NCBI RefSeq assembly: GCF_040581485.1
Contig: NC_090131.1
Location: 12,571,501 to 12,635,500, forward strand
Length of the DNA stretch: 64,000 bases
Direction: 5' to 3'
DNA from: Linepithema humile
Taxonomy: Eukaryota > Arthropoda > Insecta > Hymenoptera > Formicidae
Part shown: piece by piece, positions 1 through 22,500 of the stretch
How positions within the stretch are numbered: the stretch's first letter is position 1
How the letters are laid out: each line of letters begins with the position of its first letter
Position numbers and translations under genes: made by a program
The notes under the pieces: generated by a model
What the model was told of the DNA's origin: nothing
Database searches by the model: none
The model's input: the letters and a program-made list of their open reading frames with translations, nothing else

Positions 1-1
1 T

Positions 2-277
2 GGCCGAACGTTACAAAGTGTGAACATATGCGGCGATTTCAAAAAAAATTTATGTAAACGAGCGATTTGTAATCGTCGACATATTCGTCATGATACACAG
101 CCGCTTGAGTGTCCGATATGTCAAGAAACAATTGTAACAAAAACTTTTGGTGCGGCGACTTGCGGACATATATTTTGTTATAACTGTGCCTTACAATTTA
201 TAAGTCCTGATGAGGAAGGAATTAGCATAAAATGTCGAATATGTGAGTTACACGTAAAGTACAAAAAATTTATATGA
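2..277 (+). CDS. CCCH/RING zinc-finger protein, 3' part (copy 1)
   Basis: This reading frame is open from the window edge to a TGA at 275-277, so the 5' part lies outside the window. It encodes one CCCH finger (C-x7-C-x4-C-x3-H near residues 10-27) followed by a C3HC4 RING: CPIC, then CGHIFC-x2-C, then a last Cys pair spaced CRIC. The product closely matches the C-terminal half of the reverse-strand copy at 1439-1908, down to the same final residues, so the two form an inverted duplicate pair. CCCH+RING proteins of this layout (makorin-like) are generally RNA-binding E3 ubiquitin ligases; that role here is inferred from domains only. In many insects such genes are multicopy and mobile-element associated. 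Whether it is expressed cannot be told. Confidence 0.6.
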   Translation, partial: GRTLQSVNICGDFKKNLCKRAICNRRHIRHDTQPLECPICQETIVTKTFGAATCGHIFCYNCALQFISPDEEGISIKCRICELHVKYKKFI

Positions 278-1438
278 ACTTCAAGTATAATCTTTTATCA
301 ATACTATTTTTGTCCTTTTTTTGCGTTTATGTACTTTGTATATACTGTTTATGTAAGAAACAGTTATTTGCACAAATTAAATATTCAAAAGAAATATATA
401 ATATTGAGAATATATGTTCTACATATCATATCTAAACTATTTTTTTCTTATTGTATTATTTTCTTTGTATTATTTAATATAAAAATTAAGAATACAATAC
501 AGTAATATATATTATATCTATTCAAAAGATGTTTTGTATATTCAAAGCATAAGTTTTTTGATACTGCACAAATCTTATAAAAACTTTACGTCTAAATCTT
601 TGTATTCAAATTTAATATTTACGAAACAAGATATTTGAAATATGCAAAAAGCATCTTATTGTTATGGTTCTAGATAAAGAAATACAGAATTAGATAACAA
701 TAAAGAATAATTTCTTCAATGTTTAGTTAAATGCATAACATAAGAGTTAAAGTTACATTATGTGAGTATGAAAAAAATAATAAAATTTCATCGTATAAAG
801 AAATAAAAAACTTCCAGAGTTATCGCAAGGTTACTTTTGCTTTTTGTTCACTTCCTAATCTGTGTATCAATATAATCTGTTTCAGATTAATTTTTATTCT
901 TCTTCAGTGTACATAGAACACATTCTTATGTCTTACCTTTGATTTTCGCCTAAATTTCATAGTCAGTCTCTTACTTGGTTTGGAGTGATGAGTTAGATAA
1001 GGTAAAGGGAAAGATTCTAAATAGGCTAAAATGGAAAGAAAAAGAAAAAAAGGAAAAATTAAAGACAAAACAATAGAATTAGGATAAGAAGAGGATAAGA
1101 AGAGGAATTTTAAGAAAGAGAAAGAGTAAGGGTAACATACAGAATAGAAGTAGAAGGAAATAGGAGTGCAATAAGAAACAAAGAGCCAATTTAAGTATTT
1201 AGATAGTGAAAAATTTAATATGAAATAAATATTATATAAGAACTAGTCGATTAAATGCAATAGATGAATACATGTAAATAATAGGTATAATTGGTAAAAT
1301 AAGATAAAGATTGTAAAGTAAAAGAAAGAAAATGTAATAAAAATACAAACAAGTAAAGTAAGTAAATAGTAGAAGTAAACAAAAATGTTAATAGTAAATA
1401 GTAAGAAAATAATAGCAATAAAAGAATGTATTTAAAGT
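278..1438. other. AT-rich spacer between inverted CCCH/RING copies
   Basis: No supportable gene. 278-980 is AT-rich. From about 985 to 1440 the + strand is strongly purine-rich (A and G runs such as AAGAAGAGGATAAGAAGAGG near 1085-1105) without a usable reading frame. The stretch is the loop between the two inverted CCCH/RING copies. Confidence 0.5.
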
Positions 1439-1908
1439 TTATATAAATTCTCTGTACGTTACATGTAACCTACACATTGGACATTGTATAATTATTTTTT
1501 CGTCATTACTTATAAATTGTAAAACACAGTTGTAACAAAATATATGTCCGCACGTCGCAGCACCAAAAGTTTTCATTGTAATTGTTTCTCGACATATCGG
1601 ACACTCAAGCGGCTGTGTATCAGGACGAATATGTCGACGATTACAAATCGCTCGTTTACATACATTTTTTTTAAAATTGCCGCATATGTTCACGCTTTGT
1701 AACGTTCGGCCAACTTCTCTTTTTAAATTGTCTGTTGCTTTACCCGTCACTGTGTATCGAAATTGCTCGACGCTGGTGCAATGTAGGTACGGGCAATTCT
1801 GTCTAGAACACTTTGTATTTTGGTATTCATAACAATATTTATATGAGTGAACAAAGCCACAATCCAAATCATCGCAATTGGGTTTTCGACAAGCTTTCTG
1901 CACATTTT
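1439..1908 (-). CDS. Triple-CCCH plus RING zinc-finger protein, 3' exon (copy 2)
   Basis: The minus-strand frame runs from a splice acceptor (TTTCAG on the minus strand, ending at 1909) to a TAA at 1441-1439. It holds three CCCH fingers (Cys-x4-Cys-x4-Cys-x3-His, then two of Cys-x7-Cys-x4-Cys-x3-His) followed by a C3HC4 RING (CPIC, CGHIFC, CPMC). No ATG in this frame precedes the first finger, so I read it as a 3' exon whose first exon lies further up (a candidate is around 2230-2290). The layout resembles makorin-type RNA-binding ubiquitin ligases; the substrate is unknown. It is the fuller member of the inverted pair with 2-277. All zinc ligands are present, so it could be functional, but a transposon-borne or relic gene is equally possible. 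Confidence 0.62.
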
Positions 1909-2689
1909 CTGAAACATTTTTGGTGTATTATTTTATGAAATAATATTAATCAATATACTATATAATGTGTTATAAAATATAAAATTTTATGAATAATATA
2001 AAGTACCTACGTTGTTTTAAGCCATAAAATGACATATCTGACAACCAATATATAAAACAAAATGAAAATTAAACAACAAAAGCGAAAACGACGAGCGAAA
2101 ATACTACAGAAGCGAAAATACTACAGAAGCGAAAATACTACAGAAGCAATATACAACACATGCTACAACAATGTCATATTCTGGATTCTGGACTCGGGAA
2201 TACGTAACCCATAGACGTAATAATATATAGACCATGCGTTGCATGGCCAATTTCATAAGGTCTGTTCTTTTTGGCTGAATTGGCTGCATTAGTAAATAGT
2301 TTATACTTTATTCTCCCCTTGCTAAGAAATCATCATTTTTGCGTTATATTATTGTTGTAGCAAACCACAAAGCCACATCTTTTAGGTTTGTTTGCGTCGG
2401 AATGTTCTTACATGCTTTAACACGCTCTTACCCGCTTCTAATTGATTAACGCGTTTCAATTGATTGAACAAATAAATTGAAGCGCATTTAAGCAAGTAGG
2501 AACATGTTGGGGCACGCGATACGAACAAACCATATTTATTGACTCTTGCACACAAAACGACAACGCTTGCCGCGCGGCAAAAGACAACGCGGTAGCTAAT
2601 CAATTTACAATACTTCCATAAAGCCCGTATCAGACGACGCATTGAAGATTGAGATTGAAGATTGAAGATTGGGAATTGACCAATTAGGA
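1909..2689. other. Upstream/intron region of the CCCH/RING copy, no clear gene
   Basis: AT-rich sequence with no supported gene. A minus-strand ATG near 2289 starts a short frame that might be a first exon of the CCCH/RING gene, but I see no convincing donor. A 17-bp tandem repeat lies at 2095-2145. Near 2640-2680 there are imperfect repeats of TTGAAGATTG. Confidence 0.35.
2095..2145. repeat. 17-bp tandem repeat, 3 units
   Basis: Three exact head-to-tail copies of GCGAAAATACTACAGAA are visible. Confidence 0.85.
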
Positions 2690-2844
2690 AGAAGCAATAT
2701 TTGTTTGCGATATATGTGCCTGAAATGTTCTAGTCGTAATACCGCTTTTCTTATAACTACCGTGCTCGCCTTGTATGTGATAAATGCAGTACATACAATG
2801 TGCTCGATTTTCGCGATTTTTCCGCGGTACGTAACTTCTAATCT
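2690..2844 (+). repeat. Member of 145-160-bp dispersed repeat family (copy a)
   Basis: Contains the family signature (GTCGTAATACCGCTTTT, then a Cys-codon-rich CTCGCCTTGTATGTGAT stretch, then CTCGATTTTCGCGATTTTT and GGTACGTAACTT). The same ordered blocks recur at 3690-4170, 11935-12200 and 12490-12785, always on the same strand. Short frames here have no recognisable domain. Confidence 0.7.
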
Positions 2845-3055
2845 TGTCACAACTAAAACAAAACCGTATTGTTTTATCTTTCAAAAAATTGTTGTATATA
2901 TTAAACCTTTCAAAAAAACCTGTCATATATATTATCAAGAGATATATTAAAACCTTTAAAAAAAAACTTGTATATATTAAAATTTTCAAAAAAGCTATTA
3001 TATATACTTTCTACAAAAAAATATGATATCAGGAAATGGCACCAAGTGGGACTAA
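2845..3055 (+). repeat. Dispersed AT-rich repeat ending GGCACCAAGTGGGACTAAA
   Basis: This block (CTTGTCACAACTAAAACAAA..., several TATATATTAAA/TTTCAAAAAA units, then the end motif GGCACCAAGTGGGACTAAA) recurs in the same orientation at about 49630-49805 with few differences apart from one internal insertion. It is probably a fragment of a non-autonomous element. Confidence 0.75.
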
Positions 3056-3204
3056 AATATTTAAAAAATAAAAATATTTAATTAAAAAATAAAAAAATAT
3101 AAAAAATTTAATCAAAATAAAAAGATATTTATTAAAAAACGCAAAAAAACTTGGCGCTGCTACAGTAAACTACATGTTAATTTCATTGTTTTATAATACT
3201 TTGT

Positions 3205-3350
3205 GGTCACGCTTGAAACGTCATAGATGACGTCATTGCGACCGCGTCGAGCTCACGACGTCCGTGGTTCAAACGTGGGTCGTCGTAATCTTAGCTATTT
3301 TCGCGCGTGTTTTTAAACTAGAATGTTCGTGGTGTTTGACAGTGTTTGAC
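3205..3350 (+). promoter_or_regulatory. CpG-rich stretch with CRE palindrome, possible promoter
   Basis: Compared with the AT-rich surroundings this stretch is CpG-rich, and it carries the CRE-type palindrome TGACGTCA at 3228-3235. It lies upstream of the FLYWCH-MULE-RING gene and just before a 28-codon frame starting at ATG 3352. A promoter role is inferred only; no TATA box or initiator was identified. Confidence 0.25.
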
Positions 3351-3485
3351 AATGTCGTCGCAAATAATTCTTTTTTACAATACTGAAAGCGACACAGTTA
3401 TAGAAATAAATTTATCAGAAGATGCCGTGGTCGTCTAATGCGTTCCACTAAAATTTTTGCTTGCGACATTTGCGAGCTATTGGCT

Positions 3486-3628
3486 TAGTTTACACCGATT
3501 ATTTAGTACGCGGACCAAGCACTAAATCAGCTTCTTTGATTGATGTAAATTTTACACTAAACGATTTATACCTATCGGAGAAGCAGATTTAGTATTTGAT
3601 ACGCGTACTAAACAATCGGTGTAAACTA
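3486..3628. mobile_element. Small TIR element (MITE-like)
   Basis: Imperfect inverted repeats of about 50 bp face each other: 3486-3535 begins TAGTTTACACCGATTATTTA and 3579-3628 is its reverse complement with a few changes, around a loop of about 40 bp. There is no coding capacity. A target-site duplication is not clear; GGC flanks both sides but is too short to rely on. Confidence 0.65.
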
Positions 3629-3689
3629 GGCCAGTGGAACGCGCAATTTTGCAGTCGTGGTCGCGGTCGTTGCGTTAAGTGGAACGCAC

Positions 3690-4170
3690 CCGTAATAAAC
3701 CGTGCATGCGCATACACGTTCCCGCGCTTCTTCTCACCCTGTCTACAGTTTTCTACCTGTGCGCGTGTCGTTAAGTGTTTGATGTGCTTTTGTCGTAAAA
3801 TCGCTTTTGTTAAAACATGCTAATATTGTATCCGATAAATACGGCGTACGCGTGCAGAAACATTCTCGCGATGTTTTTCCGGTTCGATTTCGGTACATAA
3901 CTTTATATCATGCTCGTGTGGTTATGTGTCTGAAACGCTCTTGTTGTAATACCGCTTTTGTTATAACAATTGTGCTGGTATAGTATTTGATAAAAGCAGT
4001 ACATGTGTACTGTTTTTATTGCTCGATTCTCGCGATTTTTTCGCGGTATGTAACTTTTAATCTATCCTACGCTCGTGTCGTTATATGCCTGAAATACTGT
4101 CGTCGTAATACCGCTTTTGTCGTAACTATCGTGCTCGTGTTGTATCTCCAAGTAGCAATTAAAATATAAA
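3690..4170 (+). repeat. 145-160-bp repeat family, about three units (copy b)
   Basis: The signature AATACCGCTTTTGTTATAAC or close variants recurs at about 3950 and 4108, with degenerate earlier units near 3790. Each unit also carries CTCGCGATTTTTTCGCGGTA or a related block. It is homologous to 11935-12200 and 12490-12785. Confidence 0.7.
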
Positions 4171-4762
4171 ATATACTAAAATATTTTTTGCAAGGAGAGT
4201 ATCGTTTTTATCTAACATATTTTGCCTGTTTGCCTGTTTGCCTGTTTGATTATCATAGTAAGTAATAGAGTATCCGTAGCATGAAGAACTTTATATTTGA
4301 TGCATATCAATATGTTTAAAGTAGACATGTACATATTCACAGACACAGTATGTTTCTTTTATGCAATTTTCTCTTGTTGATTAAATTCATCAACTATTCA
4401 TCAACATGAAATATTTTATTAACCTGTTACTTATTGCTTTTGTTAACATGGTTAATTAAATATAAAAAAATTAAAAATAATGTGATTCTGTAATTACTCA
4501 ATAGTACAATACAATATAAATTTCACTTATAAAGAATTTGTATGTGCAAAAATTATAATTAATATTTTGCTGCATCTTTAAAGAAATATTGTTTATTTTT
4601 TATTTTCATTATTCATTTTTAATGGAAGGTTTATATATTTAAAACTTTAATAAGTTACTTTATAATAATTTAATTTAACAGTACATATTAATTGAGAACT
4701 GAGAATATTGACATTATTTCTGCAATATGAAAGATTTAACTGATATATTTTTTTCACTGTAG
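4171..4762. other. AT-rich upstream region, no gene seen
   Basis: AT-rich. It includes GCCTGTTT repeated three times near 4227-4250. The last bases (TTTTTTTCACTGTAG, ending at 4762) form a good splice acceptor, so this may be the last part of an intron in the 5' UTR of the downstream gene. Confidence 0.4.
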
Positions 4763-15193
<10,431 letters not shown>

Positions 15194-15399
15194 AACATTC
15201 ATATCTATCTACATAAAACATTTATATCTATCCACGTAAAAAATTTAAATTTCAAAATTGCTGATATTAATATTACTTGATGAGTTTCGAGAATTTAAGT
15301 TTCAAAAACACTGATATCAATATTACTCGAATGATATCAATATTGATGACAAAAAGATTCTGTGATAGAGATAGATGTTTGTGTAATTTTACTTTGGAA

Positions 15400-15444
<45 letters not shown>

Positions 15445-17151
15445 TACACATCTATAGATTGATTATACATTGTTGCAAGCGGAGTTAATAACTTACTTTA
15501 ATAAGATAGATAAAAGTTCGATTCTTTTCTCCGATAATAAGTGCTAAACACGTTACACTTTTTTCTATTTGTCTACAGAGTGGTTCTACAGTGCATTGAA
15601 AATTTCGGTTTTTATCGCGAAGAATGACAACTTAATAATGGCTTTAACTGAAAAATACTTTGTATTGACTGACAATCAGGCGACAATTTGCGTTGTAGGA
15701 TCACCCTCAGAATAATAGTTTGTATATTTTGAAAGATGTATAGATTATAGAAATTTCAGCTTTTTTCAGATTTATTTTAAGTCAAAATATAGGTATAATT
15801 TATAATCAGATACAGACATTCAATTTCTCTAAATGTATGTTTCTTGCGTCAAAGATATATGAATGTTTTTATTCTTTTTTTGTTACATATAGTATGAAAC
15901 TGTGATTTTATTTTATACTATTATACAGCCTTAACCAAATAAGGCAAAGTACCTGACTTATTGTATGTATTTTATATATAATACCAGAGATTATTACCTA
16001 AATATAAGTAGAGTTGAGAAGTTGATATCAATTAAATGTACCGGAATGTCTTTGCTATAATGGTACGTACAATTTATTTTATCCAATCGCATTGAACATT
16101 TAGCTACAAATTGATGGATGACGTCAAATTTTTTAATTTTTTTCCTGTTTATAACTATGCGAGTAAGAATGACTATAAGTTATATCTTTTAAAAGACGTA
16201 TCATTATAGAAATGGCAGCATTTTATATTCTAAGAAAAATGTATCTTTCGCATATAACGTAATTAGAGATTCCAATTTGTGCAAAGCTATAAGATGCCAA
16301 AGATACTTTTACTTTTTTCTGTAATACTGTTACGAATATGTACTAAGTGTTGTGATAGTTTTATACTTCTAAGTAATATAGGTCATTTATATGAAGATAC
16401 AGATTTAATTTCTGCAAATGTATGTTTCTTGAGCCAAAGATATTTCAATTCTTATTTTTCACTTTAAACTATTGTTTAAATAAATATTTAAAATATAGTG
16501 TGCCGCATTTTATATATTTAGTATCAGTGCTTCGTTTTCATTTGAATATAAGTAGAGAACGTTTGGTATCTCACACATTTGCACAAATTAATTCATATGT
16601 AATCGATGAAATGTACCGTTATATCTGACTGTCATAGCTGGGATGATTACTATTTATTATATCCGATCGTTGCGAATATTTAGCTACAAGTTGATTGGCA
16701 ACACAAAATTTCGCATTCATTTCTTCATTACGTCTTATTAGAGAAAACCGTTCATATTTTCTCAGAAACGAACTGTTATAAAAATTCGCTCATATAATTA
16801 CTCTAAGTAATTACGATTGACATACAAGTTAACATATAGAGATTTTACATTGTACAAATGTACAAAATGTCGAGATACTTTTATTACTGTTTTTAATAAT
16901 GTAAATTGCTCTGTAATTTCGTGCTGTATTTTTTTTCAAAAGTATAAATATTGTAAAACATTTATTTCTTGTAACATGTAAATAAATATTTTATATGAAT
17001 GCTGCTTATGCCTGACGCAGTTATAAGCTAAAAAGTTCAGAAATTGTTAAAAATAAAACATTTTTCTACCTAAATAATAAAACATTTTTTTTTCATGTCT
17101 CGATAAATTTTTCTTACATTTTACATTGACAGATCTAACCTAACCTAACCT
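15194..17151. repeat. AT-rich region with degenerate tandem duplication, no gene
   Basis: A unit of about 590 bp appears at least twice, diverged: the blocks AATGTATGTTTCTTG..CAAAGATAT at about 15833 and 16417, and ATTTAGCTACAA.TTGAT at about 16099 and 16678. Parts of a third unit are near 16840-16920. (TA)n lies at 15402-15438. The region ends at 17135-17151 in (CCTAA)n, where gypsy element A is inserted. No supported gene. Confidence 0.6.
15402..15438. repeat. (TA)n microsatellite
   Basis: About 18 TA units. Confidence 0.95.
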
Positions 17152-18443
17152 TGCAACCGGTAGGCGGATGCAGCCGGAACGAGCCATCCGTAGATCAGGG
17201 TTGAATCCGTAACAGGAAATCCTACATCCTGCCGAGAAACCATAAGGGGTAGCTGAGCAGAGACCGAGGCCCAGAACAGCTACATAACGATAATTATAAA
17301 GTTATAGGTTAAAATTTCTAAATATGTTAGAAATACGCGTAATTAAATAAAAACGTGGTAAACATAACCTCCCGATAAAGATAAGTTAGGTTTAGGAATA
17401 GCGACTAGCACCTTGTAAATAACCGATACTTATTAAAGACTTTATTAACATTTTAATACTACAATTACATTTCCTAGTTGATAAATAAAGTAGTTGTAAG
17501 AACCTCAGTAGCATAAGCCTGTAAATAAAAAGACATGTTAATAAAGTAGAGATAGAAATCCATGTTAATCGATGTAAGATTTTCAGCCTAGGTTAACATA
17601 GAACATAGTCAGGACAATGTAAATATACTGACAAACAATTGTTTAATCGTTTAGTTTAGAATTAGCAATAAGACGATTTTAAATTAAGCGCGTAAAGTCT
17701 CAACCACTACACAACAGTTGAGACACGGACCAAACCAACATGGCGGCAACTGACGACCGCCAGCACGAGCTCTACGATTGGCGTAGACCTTCCAGAGCGG
17801 TGATTGGCCGCAGAACAAGCGGAAGGGATACCATGCCAGCGGACGGGTATATAAACCCGTGCCAGTAGAAGTAGTAGTAGTAGAGAGTGGAAGTTGAGAG
17901 AGGAGCCGGAACAGGCGACTCGAAGCGAGAGTCCACCACTCATAGTGGTCGGTTACGCGACGACCAATAGTAACGCGCGAGTTACCGAAATGTTATCGGT
18001 GCGTGTAAAAACTTTGTAAGCCATCATGGCTAATTACAAGTGTACTTTTGTTTTATTTGGTGTTAAATATATACTGTTTATTTTAATTAACCATTAAATA
18101 AAATGTGCAAAACTTATTTCGGTCCGAACCTGTGTAAAGATAGTTGGTAGCACTTACCTTATCCGTTCTGCATCCTGGTGATCCGTCGTCCGTGCGCGAG
18201 GTGAACCTGTGAACACAATAAAAGGATTAGAACGAGATACGCTGCAACATCTCATCAGGCGTCTTCGTCCACGCTGAAGGAAGCGACATCCGAGCCCGAG
18301 GGTCAAGGAAGGACGAGACGAGGATCGCAACCTTCTCGCTTGTAAGGTTAAAGCGAGTGGCGACCAAAACTACGGCGAACGTATTGCTGCCTGCGACCGG
18401 TGAGTCCTGAGTATTATCTCTCCATAGGGCGCGTCCGGTTACA
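17152..18443 (+). repeat. 5' LTR of element A
   Basis: Begins TGCAACCGGTAGGCGG and ends GCGTCCGGTTACA. It contains a TATA box at 17848-17855 set in a small palindrome (ACGGGTATATAAACCCGT), the motif CATGGCGGC upstream, and an AATAAA-type signal near 18100. It is an exact-looking direct repeat of 25805-27096. Confidence 0.93.
17848..17855 (+). promoter_or_regulatory. LTR TATA box (element A)
   Basis: TATATAAA within a GC-rich 18-bp palindrome. The same site lies at 26501-26508 in the 3' LTR. It probably directs genomic RNA synthesis. Confidence 0.6.
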
Positions 18444-19500
18444 GTATCAAAGGCGATAACTAGTATGTCTCACGAAGCCATGGAACGCGCGTGTGTCAAG
18501 CTCGACGTGCGCGAATTTCTAAAAGTGTGAAAAGCATGGCGACCGTGACAGGACACCCGTCGCTTTAGAAAATAAAGTTAGGCGCGGCGTGGTGTAAAGA
18601 AACTTTGCGAATATGAAAATAAATCAACTGTCACTTATTACCAATAATATGGCGAACGTGACAAGTAACCCGTCGCTTAAGAAAATAAAGTTAGGCGCGG
18701 CGTGGTGTCAAGAAATTTTTGCAAAATTTATAACAAACACGAGTCAAGAAAATGTTACTAATCACCATTAAATTGGCGATAGTAAGAAAGATATCCGTTG
18801 CGAAACAAGAAACGCGACGCGATACATTTTTCCAACATAAAATCACATTAGCGTCAATAAGTAAAAATGACCGTGATAAATGTTAATAATAATATCACAT
18901 ACTCGTCGCGTAATAAAATAAAATGCGTAGAGGCGGCGCGGTAACCGATATCAAAGTCAAAAGTGAAGTACGGTCAATTCTATTCAAGCGTGAATGTTTT
19001 GTCCCGGTCAATTCTTTTCAAGCGAGAAAGTTTTGTCCCACGGGAAAAATATAGACAATAGTCTATTGAAAGCGGCGAACACCTTGGTTCTCGAGCCGAG
19101 CGTCGTAAACAAGTCGAGTGAGACAGAAAAACACTCTGACAAAGAAGGATATATCCACAAAGCGGTGAAATAAGATTTCAATAGGTGAAAGGAAGCCGAA
19201 AAATTTTAAAATTTTTTTTTTATTATTATCGCGATATACGTGAACGACTAGTAACGCGAAACGTCTTCTAACAAGCCGAAATTCCGACACAGCGGGTCAA
19301 GTAGCTCAAAAGGTGAAATAACGTCTCGCGGACTGGATAAACAAATCGGACGAGACAAGTAACGCGAAAACCGTAATAAAGCGTGCGTTTAATAATAACT
19401 AATAAAATCCTTACACGGGAAGCTCATAAAACGACAAAATTGCTCGCGAGTTAAATTCTCCGTGTTGCGAATGTTCTCGTAGACTCTCAATAATTCCAAA
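18444..19500 (+). other. 5' untranslated leader of element A
   Basis: About 1.06 kb between LTR and gag. A 41-bp block (ACCCGTCGCTT..AGAAAATAAAGTTAGG..) occurs twice, at 18555-18595 and 18668-18708, as part of a duplication with a 113-bp period. Element B shows the block once at the equivalent place. Packaging and priming signals are expected here but cannot be pinned down. Confidence 0.6.
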
Positions 19501-22500
19501 ATGGATAGGGACGAGGGAAGAATCGAATTTAAGGTACCCAATACATCGTACACTCCACACCGGACGTTGCGATCAGGCAAAATAGTAACCAATCCTACCG
19601 CGGATAAAGAATCCGAAAATACTGAAACAAGCGCGAGAATGGAAGTACTATCACAAGACGAAAGAATCCTGAAGCTGGAGGAGTCGTTGACCGAAATACT
19701 AAACACGCTTAAAAAATTGCCGATTTCGCGCAGACGACGCAGTCCAACGAGCACTAGCTCAAGCGACGATAAAAATGCGAACGAGCCGAGACCGAGCAAA
19801 GTGCGAGGTACGGAAGGGATACGATTACCGAGAGGCGGATGGTTAAAAAACCCGTTTGAAGAAATTAGATTCACGGGAAAACAAGACTCGTTAAATCCTA
19901 TGCGATTTTTGAAGAAATTCGAAAACGTAGCTAGATACGAGCAAATAAGCAATCCGGAACAGCTGTTTTTCTTCGGTAAATGCCTACGCGAAAATGCTTC
20001 AACCTGGTACGAATTACAGGACTTTGAACACATAGCAAACGCGAAAAGAGAATTTATAAATTATTTTTGGGGCGAGGATCAACAAGCGAAATTCCGCGAA
20101 AAATTATACACTGGAAAATACAAACCGGTGAAAAATACGCGTATGTCAGATTACGCGCTAGACCTTGCAAAGCAAGCGAAAATGCTCGAACCGCCGATGA
20201 AAGATCGCGAATTAATTCGATGCATAAAAAGACACTTCGAACGAGAAATCGCACGTGAAATACGAGCGACAACCGCATCCTCTATAACGGAACTCGTGAC
20301 TCTCCTAGAAGAAATTCAGGACGAGAAAGAGATCTTCGCGAAAACGCGTACGGAAGGGAAAGCCTTGGCGCAAAATAATTCTTCTCAGAAACGAGTCGAA
20401 CCCGTAAAAAATTCCACGCAAGCGAATAGATACGCGAGATACAATCCAAACGAGGGAAAAATGCAACTAAAAGCTCTTCCGTGGCGTGACAATCTCGAGA
20501 GAAGTAGGCAGAAAGGCAAAAGTCCAAAACCGATTGTTCAGATGCCATCGAGCGAAAGCGAAGACGATCGTAAAAAGGCGACAAACAAATCGCGAACCGC
20601 ACTCAAATCGAACGACGCGAGTAAAAAAACGGGGACCGGTAAAACAGCTGATCGTAAAAAGGCTATCTCGGCAATACGCGAAGGTGAAGAGGGAAAAAAA
20701 CCCGTAGACACTCCGGAGCGAAAAGGAAATAAGGACGAAGCCGTGTCGAAAGTCGAAAACAGGAACGCGAAAGGATTAGCAATTATTCGAACTCGCGAAA
20801 TCCTAAAAGACCTAGACGAATCTGTCGAAAATACAACCGATAAATCCGGAAAGGCAACAGCTGATAATTCGGTCGGTAAAAACAAAAAGTTAGTCGATAA
20901 ATCCGAGCCTATTATAATAGTTAAAATCGGTAAGACGAAGCTTATAGCCCTGGTCGATACAGGAGCACAGATATCCGTGATATCGAAAGACACGCTAAAC
21001 AAGCTTACAAAAGCAAATGAAAAGATGAGCAAAATCCCGATCCGCAAAAATACCTTGAAGGGAGCGTTCGGAGAGAAAAGTCTCACAATCGCGTGCAAAA
21101 TACAGCTAGCTGTACAAGCAGCTGACAAGGAGCTGACACAAGAATTTTTTGTTGTCGAAAAATTAGCTTATCCTATGATTCTAGGAAGCGATATGCTCAA
21201 AAGATACAAAGCGCAATTAGAATTCAACAAACGCGAATTCTGCGTAAATTTCGAAGAGATTCCCGAAAAACCCGCATTAGTAAGCGCGATAATATCCGAA
21301 CATGAAGGGGGGGTAATTCTCGAAGAAATCTTAAACAAATACGGAGAAATGTTCAACAACGGCATAGGTCGCGTTAATCATTACAAACATAAAATCGAAA
21401 TGATATCCGAAACGGGATTCAAACGTAAAACTTATCCGATTCCCGAAATACACAAGGAAAAGGTTAAGGAACTCATCGCTAATTGGGAAACACAGGGTAT
21501 AATCGCGAAAGCATCCACCCAATACATAAACCCGCTAGTAGCCGTGTCGAAAAAAACAGGCGATCTACGTATCTGTCTGGACGCGCGCGAATTAAACAAG
21601 CGAATGAAGAACGATTACGCACAACCGCCTACGATCGACGAAGTATTCTCCAAAATAGGAAATCGTAGAATTTTCTCAACACTGGATGTTACACAAGCAT
21701 TCTGGCAAATTCCATTGGAGCGCGAAAGTAGAAAATACACGGGATTCTTATTCAATAATCAGTCCTACGTGTTCAAGCGTCTACCATTCGGAATAAAAAC
21801 AGCTGGAGCGTCATTTACGAGAGCGATGAACCGAGCGTTGCAAGACGAAAATCTCGACTTCGTGATCGTGTATCTCGATGATATATTGATAGCTTCCAAC
21901 TCGATAAGCGAACATCTAGAACACATAGATTTCGTTTTGAACAAACTGAACGCGGTTGGTTTCAAACTTAACCGAGAAAAATGTGAATTCCTACAAAAGA
22001 ACATAAAGTTTCTGGGACACACGTTCAACGAAATATCCGCAGATATCAACAACGATACGAAATGCGCGATTAAAAATTTCCCCAAGCCAACGAATAAAAA
22101 AGGCGTGCAAGCGTTTCTTGGTTTGATAAATTGGGACCGAAGATTTATTAAAAATCTGTCGAAAATGACGAAACCTCTAGAATTGCTCTTGAAGAAAGAT
22201 GCAAAATTCAGATGGGGGGAAAGCGAGCAGAAAGCATTCAACGCGATCAAAGAAGCGTTCGAAGAAGCTCCGCAATTATATCTCATTAGGCCGAATATGA
22301 ATTTTGGACTATATGTAGACGCGTCAAAAACCGGTTTAGGAGCGAGACTCTACCAATACACCGACGACAACGATGCGAAATACACAGTAGCGTACGCAAG
22401 CAGAAGCTTAAAAAACGCGGAACTGAACTACACGATAACCGAACTCGAATGCTTAGCACTTGTATTCGCACTCAAAAAGTGGCATGTGTTACTAATGGGC

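Noticed and set aside
2605..3026. Several short frames on both strands
   Set aside because: They overlap dispersed repeat blocks also found at 11.9 and 49.6 kb and have no domain.
3352..3438. 28-codon frame as a first coding exon of the MULE gene
   Set aside because: Phase would fit exon 4763-5052, but the only GT sites (3427, 3430) are poor donors; kept only as a possibility.
19389..20033. 214-codon minus-strand frame (also 32125-32769)
   Set aside because: Antisense shadow of gag in both gypsy elements, with no independent motif.
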